From the NCBI GenBank assembly GCA_943704525.1, contig CALSCQ010000736.1, positions 1 through 14,493 on the forward strand: a DNA stretch of 14,493 nucleotides, read 5' to 3'. The stretch comes from Pigoraptor vietnamica. Taxonomy: Eukaryota > Opisthokonta > Filasterea. The position numbers and the translations under genes are program-made. The notes beneath the pieces were generated by a model. The model was given only the letters and a program-made list of their open reading frames with translations. It searched no databases and was not told the DNA's origin. How positions within the stretch are numbered: position 1 is the stretch's first letter; each line of letters starts with the position of its first letter. Of this stretch, positions 1 through 9,322 are shown in pieces.

Positions 1-108
1 CCCCGCACCCACCCACCCACCTCGCACACACACACATTCATGATATTATTCTGCAAGCGCACCACTCGCCGGTACAAATCATCGCCCAGTTACCCCGCAC
101 AATCCCAC

Positions 109-852
109 TCACGCACACCAAGTGCATACACACCTTTGTCGCTTGGATGCGTTCGCGGGTGTCTGCGGCGGTGCGTCGGTGGCCGTGTTGGCTGCTTCAC
201 CTTCGTCGTCGGCAGCGCCCTCTTCGTGCACATCGCCATCGACGACTTCACCCACGTCGCGCGCAGTCGAAGGCGCTGCTGGCTTGTCCTCTGCGCGTGG
301 CAGTGTGGCTGTAAAACTCGTACTCAAGCGTGACAGGAAGGCAATCGCTGCAAATTGCGAACTCAGTGACACGCGGGGACAAATAACAACACACACTAAT
401 GTACGCACACACACGGCACAAATAGAAGGCAGGGAGTGTCGCGAAGGCGCGCACCTCTTGGCACATAGCCGTACTGTTGGAGCTTGCTTGAGATCTCACC
501 CGCGTACTTTGCGTTGAGCTCGTGCAGGCGAGTGAGGGCCTCCAGCATCTCTGTTGCAGACGCCGACGCCAGCGTCTCGTTTGTGCGGGCAAGCAGCAGA
601 CGCGTGGCGTCCACGTCAGCGCGGATGGCCTCAAACACCGCCTCCCTCTCGACCTCTGCGCGTTGCCGTGCGGCTGTTTAGTACAATGATTGACGACTAA
701 TGGGCGCATAAGTGCATTAAGCGAAGGACCCACGCACCAGTGGCCTTGTTCAAGTAGGGCTGCTCAACGGCACCGCGGAGGGCACGCGCATCCTTCTCGC
801 ACGCGACGGCGGCGTCGCGGAATCCCGCGAGGAAGTCGCGACGGTACGGCAT
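109..852 (-). CDS. Hypothetical helical/coiled-coil protein, three exons, 190 aa
   Basis: I do not recognise this protein. Coding exons, in transcript order, are 852-738, 673-455 and 347-109; the introns (64 and 107 bp) start GTGCGT and GTGCGC and end ACAG and GCAG. Both junctions are phase 1 and the joined frame is 191 codons including the stop, which is the main support for it being real. The start is the only ATG in the first-exon frame (MPYRRDFLAG). Residues about 5-110 are charged and helix-prone, rich in Ala, Arg, Glu and Leu (for example AEVEREAVFEAIRADVDAT), and look like a coiled coil. The last 55 residues are acidic and Ala/Pro-rich, probably disordered, ending in a short Cys-containing tail. 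No signal peptide or membrane segment is visible. Size and helical character would suit a small subunit of a coiled-coil complex, but that is only a guess. Confidence 0.62.
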
Positions 853-1681
853 GTCCGCTTGCCGCGCACTGCGCCAATCGCACCCTCGAAGCGAATCCCC
901 GCAAGAGCTCAATTGAGTTGAGACGACCACAGCACTCTCGAGTAGTTGTTGTGGTGCGCACCGGAGGGGGTGCTCGTGAGGCTTATCTTATGCAAGGGCA
1001 CTCCGTGTGAACGTCAGTGTGTGGAAGCCACTTTTCGAATTTTTGTAATGGCGCCCACCGCGTAACATGCTGTTACATTCATCAAATGACGCATACGTGA
1101 CGCCATTTGCAATGTTGATGTCAGCAACGAAAGGCTGCTTGAGTGCTTATGTGCCAGCGTCAACCACTGGCGGAAGCCTTCACTATTCGCACGAGTTGCA
1201 CTCCCCCTCGACTCTCCACGGTGGAAGAGACAAGTGCGCGGAGAACGAAGGGACACTGCAGCAGACACAGCGGATTTTTAGGTGCATCTTCACTGCGACC
1301 GCGCCGTCGGGTGGGTTGTTCCCCGCGCCATCGTCCCCTCAACTTCCAACCAAGCACAAGCGCCTTCCGATTCCGCCGTTTCCGCACGGCGGCTTGCGAC
1401 GCACGTGTTCCGATGCCGCCGTGACGCGCCTTTGCTACAGCTCGATGTGGGGCGCGACGCTTGTGCGGGTGCGCCCCAGTGCCACTGGTGGGTGCGGTGC
1501 CTTCGGTAGTGCCCCAACTGCGTGCGTGCGTAGTGTGTGTGTTTGTGTGTGTGTGAGGGATAGATCACGTGGGTGATAGCCAAATGCAGTGCAGGCGGGA
1601 CGGTTGAGCGTGCTTGAGCGTGTGTTGAGCCTATCGTTCTTACGTCAATTGCGCCCGGCTGTAACAGCGACGGCCGTGTCC
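853..1681. other. Divergent intergenic spacer, 829 bp
   Basis: This spacer lies between the start of the left orphan gene (minus) and the start of the zinc transporter (plus), so it should hold both promoters. The open frames inside it have no recognisable domain and atypical composition. Two TGACG bZIP-type half-sites lie at 1087-1091 and 1098-1102, 11 bp apart. A TG-rich tract lies at about 1531-1556, similar to those just after splice donors in this window, with a possible acceptor (GTAACAG) ending at 1667, 15 bp before the transporter ATG. This may be an intron in the 5' untranslated region. Confidence 0.5.
1531..1556 (+). repeat. TG-rich microsatellite upstream of the transporter
   Basis: An interrupted TG tract, in the sense orientation of the downstream transporter. 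It resembles the TG runs next to donors in several introns of this window, so it may lie in a 5'UTR intron and not in the promoter. Confidence 0.6.
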
Positions 1682-4454
1682 ATGGGCGTCCAGTGGCGCG
1701 CATGCCGGCGCACCCTCGCTCTGCTGGCCGTGCGCCCCCTTCACTCTCTGTCGCGACCGCCCCCGTGCGTTACCGCGACTTCTCTGTGCGGCGGATGGGC
1801 GCGGCCGGCCTTTCACTCGCGCGCAATTGCGCAGTTTCCGAAGAAGGGGTTGGATCGCGGACAACACCGCACGGACGAAGCGGCGCCAACAGAGGCGGAG
1901 GCGGTCAATTCAACTACGACGGGTGCGGCGGGTGCGGACGAGGGAGAGAAGAAGGGGGGCGTCGCGGGAACACTCGCGAATCCGTTTCTGCGCATTGCGC
2001 GCATATCGAAAGCGCAAGCGATGAGCGACTATCTGCTTGAGGAGCGCGACCTCAACGGCCTGCCGCACGTGACCGCGCGCACGCCGTTCTCGTTTGCGAA
2101 GGAGCCGCTGATTCTGTACAGCAAGGCAGACGTGCAGGCGAGTGTGCGTCGACGTGTGTGTATGGTGTGTGTGTCTGTGTGTTGTGTTGTGTTGTGTGTG
2201 TGTGTGTGTGTGTGTGTGTGATGTGCCCGCATTTCTTCGCCGTGCGCACGCACTTGGGACTGGCGTCCTTATCGCCCACCTTCCACAGTCTCGCGCGTGG
2301 CGAATATGGGGCGGTCGGGAAGAGCTAGAGCGCGAGAAGGCGCAGCGCCAGAGCGGTGCGTTTGGGCGGGGGTCGTCTGCCGCGAACAGCGACGACGAAG
2401 AGGGGGAGGACGAGGAGGAGAGCGGGTGGGCATATCTCATGGGGAGTGAGAAGCACGCGCGCAAGCAGCGACAGCGCGCACTCGGCGACCATTCCGCGCG
2501 GGAGGGGCGCCTGCAGCGGCTGCGTGGATCGGCGCGTGTGGTGTTCTATGCGATTGTGAGCAACGCGCTCGTCATGACGGGCAAATTCGCAGCGTACGCT
2601 TACACGGGGAGCGCGAGCATGCTGTCCGAGGGCATCCACTCGGCCGCCGATCTCGCCAACCAGTGCATGCTGGCCGTCGGCATTGCGCGGTCGATCAAGG
2701 CGCCCGACCCACAGCACCCGTGAGTCACTGGGCCACTGCGGCCTGCGCGTTCAGGGGTGTCGCACGCCCGTCCTACATCGTGTGTGTGTCTGTGAGCGTG
2801 CGTGTGTGTGTGCATGCGTGCGCGCGCATGTGCGTGCGTGTGTGCGTGTGCGTGTGTGTGTCTGTGAGCGTGCGTGTGTGTGTGTGCGTGTGTGTGTTTA
2901 GATGCGTGAGGGCTCGCAAGGCACAACGTGCCCGTTATCGCCAGCATGACAACCCAACTGAATCTTTCGCATCCACACGGCGCAGCTACGGCTTCTCGCG
3001 CGCGCGCTATGTCTTTGCGCTGATCAGCGGCACCGGGATCTTCTGCCTCGGCGCGGGCGTTTCGATTTACCACGGGATAAGCGGGCTGTTCCACCCGCAC
3101 ACACTCGATTCGCTCCCCGTCGCCTACTCGATGCTCGGGGGTTCGCTGCTGCTCGAAGGGGGTGGGTTGGGCACGTGCAGCGGGCTTTGCGAAGAACAAC
3201 AGCCGACCTGACTGTGCGTGTACATGGCGCAGGGACGCTCATCGCTGCTTACAGGCAAGTGCTGAGCAACGCGCGCGCAACGGGCACTTCGTTCAAGGAT
3301 TACAGTGAGTGTGCGATTGGCGCAGTCAACGATGTGTGGTCTCGCATCACCGCATCAACCCTTCGTCCCCCCTTCCCCCCCCCCACCCCCTCTCCTCTTT
3401 CCTTCTCACTGCCGTGCCAATCGGCAGTTCTCCGTGGCACGGATCCGAACGACGTCGCCGTGCTCCTTGAGGACAGCGCGGCCGTGGCGGGCGTCCTTGT
3501 TGCGGGCGCGTGTGTTGGACTCAGCCACTACACGGGAAACAGCGCATACGATTCGATTGGATCGATCGTAGTGGGGCTTCTGCTCGGCAAGGTCGGTAGA
3601 TGCTTGCCGGGTGTGAGCTGTAAACGCCGCTTGGACGAGTAGTTGTGCTGCGTGATGCATGTCGTGTGCTGTGGTTGAATGCCGCGTGTGTGCGTGCGTG
3701 TCTGAGTGTGCCTGCGATGTATCGCGTTGTCTCACCGCAGCTCCACGCGCAGGTCGCCGTGTTCCTCATCGCGCGCAATGCGGATGCGCTGGTGGGTCGG
3801 TCCATTCCCCCCGACCGCCTGCGCCGCATCATGGACGTGCTGGACGCAGACGCCGTCGTTTCGTCTATACACGACGTGAAGGCGGACGGCATCGGCGCCG
3901 ACGTCTTTCGCTTCAAGGCAGAGATCAACTTTGACGGGCGCGCCGTCACGCGGAGGGCGCTCGAGGGTGTGAAATTTGACGAGATGCTCGCGCAGGTCAG
4001 GAAATTCGAAAAGCCCGAGGAAATGGAGGAGTTTCTGCTGTCGCAGGTGGGAAGGGTAATCGATTGCGCACGCACGCACTGGGCGCACGCACACACATTC
4101 ACCACCCTTTCTCTCGCATGTCACTTTTTTTGTCTTTCTATCACGTCTACTCGAATGCGACGAATTGCCCCCGCGCATCCCGTTGACACTCGCTGTGCCT
4201 GTCAGGGCTCGCGGGTCGTGGATCAGCTGGGCCACGAGGTCGACCGCATTGAACAGAGCATCAAGGTGGGCATATGCACTGCTTCTGTGTGCGTGCACGC
4301 ATGGATTGTTTGTGCAAGTGGGAATTGTATTTTTCCTCCTCGCCGCAACAGGGCACCAGTGCACACTGTCATTCTGGCGCACGTCTGACGCACGCGTGGC
4401 CCCTCGCAGTCCGTGGATCCCGACGTCCGCCACGTCGACCTGGAGATATTGTAG
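1682..4454 (+). CDS. SLC30A9: SLC30A9/ZnT9-type mitochondrial zinc transporter (cation diffusion facilitator), eight exons, 567 aa
   Basis: Exons: 1682-2143, 2289-2719, 2986-3161, 3233-3304, 3428-3591, 3753-4046, 4206-4265 and 4410-4454; all junctions keep frame. The family exports zinc, and animal ZnT9 acts in mitochondria. Residues 1-57 hold no acidic residue but many Arg, consistent with a mitochondrial presequence. A conserved block before the membrane domain (KEPLILYSKADVQA, then RIWGGREELEREK) is followed by an acidic insert at about 185-205. The first membrane segment is at about 236-259. The second carries the zinc-site H271-x3-D275 (SEGIHSAAD). Further matches are PHPYGFSRARY, LLED with D396, DALVGRSI, IHDVKADGIG, RFKAEINFDGR and the C-terminus VRHVDLEIL. 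Length equals animal orthologues (about 570 aa). The ATG at 1682 is the first in frame after a non-ATG stretch. Gene identity is very secure; exon 1's donor is the least certain junction. Confidence 0.95.
2154..2220 (+). repeat. TG microsatellite in intron 1 of the zinc transporter
   Basis: A near-continuous TG/TGT run, purest in its last 27 bases, starting about 10 bp after the proposed donor at 2144. It is in the sense orientation of the gene. Confidence 0.9.
2779..2884 (+). repeat. GTGTG/GTGCG-rich tract with a 34-nt direct repeat in intron 2
   Basis: Positions 2779-2812 and 2851-2884 are identical, 72 bp apart. The unit is a TG run, then CTGTGAGCGTGCG, then another TG run. The stretch between is GTGCG/CGCGCATG-rich. 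It lies entirely within intron 2720-2985 of the zinc transporter. Confidence 0.85.
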
Positions 4455-4471
4455 CAGTGCCGCGCAGACGG

Positions 4472-4477
4472 AATAAA
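4472..4477 (+). promoter_or_regulatory. Candidate poly(A) signal AATAAA
   Basis: A perfect AATAAA hexamer 18 bp after the zinc transporter stop codon, inside the 137-bp spacer between the two convergent stop codons. No matching hexamer is seen for the opposing hydrolase gene in this spacer. Confidence 0.5.
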
Positions 4478-4591
4478 CCGCCTGTCGGGGCGCTTAGTGT
4501 GGAAGGGCCCATTCGGAGTCGGCACGTGACATTCCTCCTCTAGCAGGCCGTGCGACGTTGCATGTGGGTTAAGGTCGCGGCATGCGAGAGG

Positions 4592-5752
4592 TCACCGGTC
4601 GTCCGCGCTCTTCTGCGCAGCGCTGCTCGCGAACCAACCCGCGGGCGGCACGGGCGCCACGTAGCACTCTGCGGGAAGCTCGAGCGGCGGAAGCGACGCC
4701 GACGGGGGCGCGGGCAGCCCAAAGAAGCGCGCGATGGGCGCGTGGATGTCGTCGTCGTAGCGGAAGCAGTTGTGGTCCATGTCGGTGGGCAGCAGCACCT
4801 CCTTCCTCTGCGCGCCGCACAGGTCGTGCAGCCGCACGGAGTGCTCGTGCGGGATCAGCGTGTCGGCCTGCCCGTGTATCAGCAGCGTCGGGCACGTGAC
4901 CTTCGGCATGAGTTCACGGTTGACAAAGCGGTCCGAGACGACCGCCGCGGCGAAAGAGCCGAAGAGGTGCGCCGTGACATCGCACACGGACGTGAACGCC
5001 GAGAGCAGCACGATCCCCCCCGGCATGCAGTCGAGTGCCATTCGCAGTGTGGGTCCGCTGCCGACAGAGCGCCCGAAGAGAATGATCGACTCCGCTGGCC
5101 ACGCGAGGCGGCGCCGCACAAACGCATACACCATCCGAGCAGCGCGCGCCACGTGCGCCTCTGTCGCGGTGCCGTCGGCGAGACCGTAGCCGGGATATTC
5201 GTACGCAAGCACGTGCACCTGCGAAGAAGGGATCCGCTGAATTCAGTGCATGCAGAGTGTCGTAACTGGAAGCGGCGTAGTACAATGAATAAAGGATGTC
5301 ACACAGGCACACGATGGACACATACGAAGCGCTCAGTGAATGCGCGCATCTCCTACTCACTTACATCACGCATATGCCACACACATTATTAACAGACCCA
5401 CCCCGAGCGTCTCCGCCATGAGTTCAAACAGTTCGTAAGAGCACCCGAGGTCCTCCCCGTTGCCGTGCGAGTAGATGAGCAGCCTCGACGCCTCGCGCGG
5501 ACAGCGCACAAGCACGCACGGAAGCGAGTGCTCGTGGCCAATCGCGCCCATCTCGCGGTCGGCCTCGTCTCCGCCGTTGTCCTCCACGGCGCCAAAGCTG
5601 CACGCAATGCGCGACACGAGCGACGGGCGGCGAACGCGCGGGGGATGCACCCAGAAAAACTCGCCCGGGCCGAACGACTTCGTTGTGTAGGTGCGCTCGG
5701 GCACAGGGAAGAGCACCTTGTTGACGATGCTGTGGTTCATGAACGCCTCCAT
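4592..5752 (-). CDS. ABHD17-like alpha/beta hydrolase (putative protein depalmitoylase), two exons, 325 aa
   Basis: Exons are 5752-5402 and 5218-4592; the 183-bp intron starts GTGGGT, ends GCAG and is phase 0. Animal ABHD17 enzymes remove palmitate from membrane-bound signalling proteins; the same reaction here is inferred. Visible features are an N-terminal NKVLFPVPERTY block, the oxyanion-region motif YSHGNGEDLG, the strand LAYEYPGYG, the nucleophile elbow GRSVGSG (Ser168), Asp236 in IHGQADTLIP, and His266 in DMDHNCF. All three catalytic residues are in the expected order and spacing. There is no N-terminal Cys cluster, which animal ABHD17 uses for membrane attachment. A Pro/Ala-rich tail of about 40 residues follows the last helix. 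Two other in-frame ATGs (5806 and 5740) could be the start; 5752 is a compromise. Confidence 0.9.
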
Positions 5753-5980
5753 CTTCCTGTCGTGTGTGCGTGCGCGTGTGTGCCCGTGCGTCTTGTGCGC
5801 GTGCATGTGCGTCCTTTTTTTTAAACTCTGTGTGTGTGAGAGGTGAGTTGGGAGCACGAGTGGCGTCAGTTGCTATTTATGTAATGGGGGCAGTGGCCAA
5901 GTGTCTCCAAGTGCCTCGCGGGTGTCTTTCTTCCTCTGAATCACTCTCGAGGCCCTGTCTAACGCCGGCAAGCCTCAACA
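5753..5980. promoter_or_regulatory. Divergent promoter spacer, 228 bp
   Basis: This separates the hydrolase start (minus) from the F-box ATG (plus). Next to the hydrolase it is CA-rich on the hydrolase sense strand, with an 8-A run. An AT-rich CTATTTATG at about 5873-5881 reads CATAAATAG on the minus strand and could act as a TATA element for either side. GCGTCA at 5863-5868 is a bZIP-type half-site. Confidence 0.4.
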
Positions 5981-6365
5981 ATGGACGGGCGCACGCTCCT
6001 CTCTCTCCCTGACGAGCTCTTCGCCTTCCACATTGCGCCGTACCTGGCCCCTCCGGAGGCCCGCGCACTCGCACACACGTGCAGCGGAATGCTGCGGGCG
6101 CTTCGCCGCGAACGTCTCTTATTCGCTCAAGCGCTCCGTTGCCGACGACTACATCGACGACAGCGAATTCCAAATTCGTGACAAAGACACTCCCGGCCGC
6201 GACCGGCTTTGCATCTCAGCCACGCGCCGAATTGATAATGAGAGAGCATCTGCGCTCGGCGGCGTTCACACGCTCAACCTCAGGCGCTTTTACAATTTAA
6301 CGGACGTTTCTCCGCTCGGCGGTGTGTTGTCGCTTGAGCTTCGAATCAGATTTGTATGGAAGTGA
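5981..6365 (+). pseudogene. Frameshifted, truncated F-box/leucine-rich-repeat gene
   Basis: From the ATG at 5981 the frame encodes an F-box-like segment (LSLPDELFAFHIAPYLAPPE, then HTCSGMLRALRRE) and then hits a stop at 6179-6181. A second frame, offset by +1, continues the likely protein (KRSVADDYIDDSEFQIRD) and reaches a leucine-rich repeat of the type ALGGVHTLNL...NLTDVSPLGGV at 6249-6345, ending at TGA 6363-6365. The break lies at about 6110-6135. No GT-AG intron of a size used elsewhere here (64 bp or more) repairs it, because the only nearby GT...AG is about 19 bp. F-box/LRR proteins normally recruit substrates to SCF ubiquitin ligases and have many repeats; here only one to two remain. 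A sequencing error at the frame change cannot be excluded. Confidence 0.65.
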
Positions 6366-6563
6366 AAGCAGGGACTGAAATGGCAGTGCAAAGCAAGGCA
6401 GACCCTACATAATCTCCGTTGCTGGCACTCCTTCGTCGCCCGCGGTGCCAAGGAACTGTTTGTGCTCAAGAGCCGCAGCCGCCGGTCGTCAAGCCTGAGC
6501 CTGTTGTTCAGCAAACACAGTGAGATCGCAGCCCTCATTGGTCGTGGCGTGCATTCTCTTGTA
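6366..6563 (+). other. Possible F-box-like coding remnant before the 5S gene
   Basis: One frame from about 6390 to 6560 is open and reads like the end of an F-box followed by a repeat start (LRCWHSFVARGAKELFVLKS, then LSLLFSKHSEIAALIG). It has no own start and runs on into the 5S rRNA gene, so it is not an intact gene. It may belong to the broken F-box/LRR locus just upstream. The resemblance is weak. Confidence 0.3.
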
Positions 6564-6681
6564 GCTACGGCCACATCTGCTGGGAAGCACCCCATCCCGT
6601 TCCGCTCTGGGAAGTTAAACCAGGACGAGAGTGGTCAGTACTGCGGTGGGAGACCACGCGGGAATACCACTTGCTGTAGTT
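6564..6681 (+). rRNA. 5S ribosomal RNA
   Basis: The sequence matches the eukaryotic 5S rRNA layout: GCTACGGCCAC at the 5' end, AAGTTAAACCAGG (A-box region), GGTCAGTAC, GGTGGGAGACCAC (C-box region) and GGGAATACC, then TTGCTGTAGT at the 3' end. The first eight bases (6564-6571) pair with 6673-6680 to close stem I, allowing two G-U pairs. Length is about 118 nt, as expected. Pol III promoter elements are internal, and a T5 run follows at 6686-6690. It is a single copy here, on the opposite strand to the ZFAND4 gene downstream. Ends may be off by one or two bases. Confidence 0.96.
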
Positions 6682-6685
6682 TCTC

Positions 6686-6690
6686 TTTTT
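6686..6690 (+). terminator. Pol III terminator after 5S rRNA
   Basis: A run of five T residues a few bases after the 5S 3' end, followed by further T-runs at 6695-6699 and around 6708-6713 that could serve as backups. Confidence 0.75.
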
Positions 6691-6947
6691 CCTCTTTTTG
6701 CCTCTCCTTTTTTCTCGTCACTATCTTTCTGGGGACTGTCGAGCAATGCAGGTGCGGTGCACGAATAGATCGAGAGAGAATCAAGCCGTCACTTGGCCCT
6801 TGTCTATTTTACAAAACAACCGACGCGACCAAACGCACCGATTTCGCGGCAACGCACGCCATTGCGCACAAATGCACGCGCGTCGCAAAGCAGCGGAATA
6901 TATACACTATGAAACACTGCCAAAGCCCACACACCACACACACTCGC

Positions 6948-9322
6948 TCAAATCTTGGGAAGCTTGGGCGCCGTGACGACGGGGTTGTTCTCCTCAAGCG
7001 CACGACGGCCCACCGACTTGTAGTCGTACGTGCAGTTGTGCAGCTCAGCGTGCCTGCGGGGACAGCAATGTGACACTCGCGTCAGCATATCATGACAAAC
7101 GATAGCTCTAATGACAACCGCCAGCTTTTCTCAGTACTCACCGGTGCTTCGCGCAGTATGAGAGGCCACAGCGGCACGGATAGTTCGACGCGAGGCCCAG
7201 CTTCTTGCCGCAAGAGTGGCAGCTGAAAGCGGCAGTTTGGGTCAGCCACAGAAACACGGGACGCTTTGTGCTCACTATCAGCCACGCATTATCTGTCCCT
7301 AAGGCACACTTACCGATTCGGCCCAAACCCTTCGCCGCCCGGCGATTTCGCCTCTCCAGCTATCGCAACCGTCGCGCCCTCGGTCGCAGCAGCCACAGCC
7401 GCCCGCTGGCCGGCGGTAATTGGGGGAAGCGCGGCGCCGTCCGACTTACGCGCAGACTTCGGCCGCGGCAGTGCTGCGGCGTCCGCACTTGCCTGCGTGG
7501 ACACGGCCACAGTCGCAGCGGACGAGGCAGCCTTCGCCTTGGTTGCGCCGCCGCGCGTGCGTCGCAGCGAGTCGATGGAGACCACCTCGTTTCTTCGCGC
7601 TGGGCGGGCCGACATTGTTTCCCGGCGCGACTTGTGCATCCGCACCTCTTCGTCAGCCGCGGGGCGGGACATGAGCGAGGCCACAGACTGGTGTGCGCGC
7701 CCAAACGGAGCGCCCCTCTCCTGCACTAGTGCGCGGTTCGCGTTCGTCCCGGCGGATCCCACGCGACGCACGCGCGGCTCTACAAGCGCCCCGAACGAGG
7801 CATCGGCGCCCGGCGACCCCGAGAGCAGCGCGTGGTGTTCGCGGTGAATGTGGTCCGCAAAACCAGCGGCGCCGCCCACGCCCACGGCCGCCGTCGCAGC
7901 TGCGGCCGATCGTGCCGCACTTGGAATGGCCGGCGTGAGTACGTCGTGGTGGCGCGGGGGCGGGCGCGCGGGCGAGTCGACGGCGTCGAGGGCCGCTGCG
8001 GTGGTGGGGACCGAGGGGTCCGATTTGGGCTTCGGCTTGCCCTGTCCAGACAGGAAGCCCTTCTTGAGCCCGCCAAACGACGAGGTCGAGGACGATTTCG
8101 ACGACGACGCAGTGAGCGCGCCGTCAATCAGCGACGCGACGGACGCCGTGGCCGTGCCTGGCTGCGATGTGGGTGGGGACGTCTCTGCAGTGGGATCGAC
8201 AGGCTCCGCGGGGTCCACCACCGCAACGGCCGCAGCGACGGCAGCCGGCGACGCACCCTCCGACTCGATCTTCTTCTGCTTGTCCTGCTTCTGCGCTCGC
8301 ACAACAGACACATACGGTCAGTCACGTGCGATGAAACAGAGAGCCAGTCGGATGTGACAGTCGCGGTGCCGATGTACCCACGTGCTTGTGCAGCGACGCC
8401 TGGACCTTCTTCATCTTGAGCCGAAGGGCGGCGTTTTCGCGCATCTGCTCGGCAAGGCTGGCGGCCTCCTCGACGGGGTCCGCGTGCGGCGGCGTCGGCG
8501 ACCTGTCCCTGTCGAGCGGCGTGATCGTGCCATCGTCGCGATGCACCACCTGCAACACACGCACGCACACATAAGAGGCATGCACGAATGAATGCCACAG
8601 AGCAACACATGCAAAGAGAGTGCAATGGCCACGCACCTCGATTAGGCTGAGGCGGTCGCCGTCGCGGTACACGAGGAGGGTCACGGGCCTGTTCCGGTCC
8701 TTGCCCTCGAACAGCTTCTTCAGAAGGTCCTCACGCCCTGTGCCACATGCAAATAGAGAATAAAGTGAATACACAGAAGAAGAAAAAAATGAAGATGAAG
8801 GGCACAGAACGTGCACGAGTAGTATCTGAGAGAAACGACCGAACCGAACCCACCGTCCACAAGCTCTGCGACTTCCCGCAGCACCGTGTCCTCGTATGTG
8901 ATGCGGCGCGTGTTGATTGGCCCACCGCGCAGGTGCAATACCAGCTGCAGCGTGGCGCCGTCCGTGATCGAGTAGTCGTTCAGCGTGTAGTCGTCCTCGA
9001 GCGCAACCGACCGCCACACAAGGTGCTGCGTGCGTGAACGGTTGCATGGGACGCTTGCATGATGAGGACATGGCACCCACACATAAAACCCTTCCCACTC
9101 CAATGCAAAACACTCGCAACGGGACGCAAAGACACACACCTGCTGCGAAATGGGGATGCCCTCCTGCTTCTGAATCTTGGCCTTGACGCTCATGACCGTC
9201 TCGTAGGGGCTCACGCGCAGGCTGAAGCCGTCGCCCGTGAGCGTGTTGATGTTCACGTCCATCTTCTTCGGAACACGCGTCACGTGCTCGGCCACGTCGT
9301 GGGGCGCAGAGCGATTATTCAT
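6948..9322 (-). CDS. ZFAND4: ZFAND4 orthologue: ubiquitin-like domain plus AN1 zinc finger, seven exons, 595 aa
   Basis: Exons: 9322-9140, 9025-8854, 8737-8637, 8549-8382, 8290-7314, 7222-7142 and 7053-6948; all junctions keep frame. Residues 21-96 form a ubiquitin-like domain (LRVSPYETVMSVKAKIQKQE, HLVWRSVALEDDYTLNDYSI) ending in RGG and followed by PINTRR, a ZFAND4 hallmark. Next come LLVYRDGDRLSLIEVV and RDDGTITPLD, as in animal ZFAND4. Residues about 165-220 look like a coiled coil. Residues 220-530 are Ala/Ser/Pro-rich and probably disordered. The C-terminal AN1 finger has all eight ligands (C535, C538, C550, C552, C557, H560, H566, C568) and ends NNPVVTAPKLPKI. AN1 proteins act in ubiquitin and proteasome stress biology; no partner can be read from the sequence. 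It is somewhat shorter than vertebrate ZFAND4 (about 730 aa), probably in the disordered middle. Confidence 0.95.

Noticed and set aside
1-108. ACCC and CA repeats as telomere-like sequence
   Set aside because: Only four CCCA/ACCC units, followed by a CA run; too short and irregular, and it lies just downstream of a gene.
1067-1576. 169-codon open frame in the left spacer
   Set aside because: No recognisable domain, and it runs into a TG microsatellite; low-complexity composition.
4550-5392. 280-codon plus-strand open frame
   Set aside because: It lies antisense to the hydrolase exon 2 and intron; its Arg/Val-rich product has no domain and is an artefact of high GC.
6110-6135. A tiny intron repairing the F-box frame
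   Set aside because: The only nearby GT...AG pair is about 19 bp, far below the 64-bp minimum seen in this window.
6320-6362. tRNA B-box-like CTTCGAATC
   Set aside because: No A-box, acceptor stem or anticodon stem can be drawn around it.
7205-8419. Several 170-195 codon plus-strand open frames
   Set aside because: They are antisense to the long Ala-rich exon 5 of the ZFAND4 gene; the minus strand carries the homologous protein.
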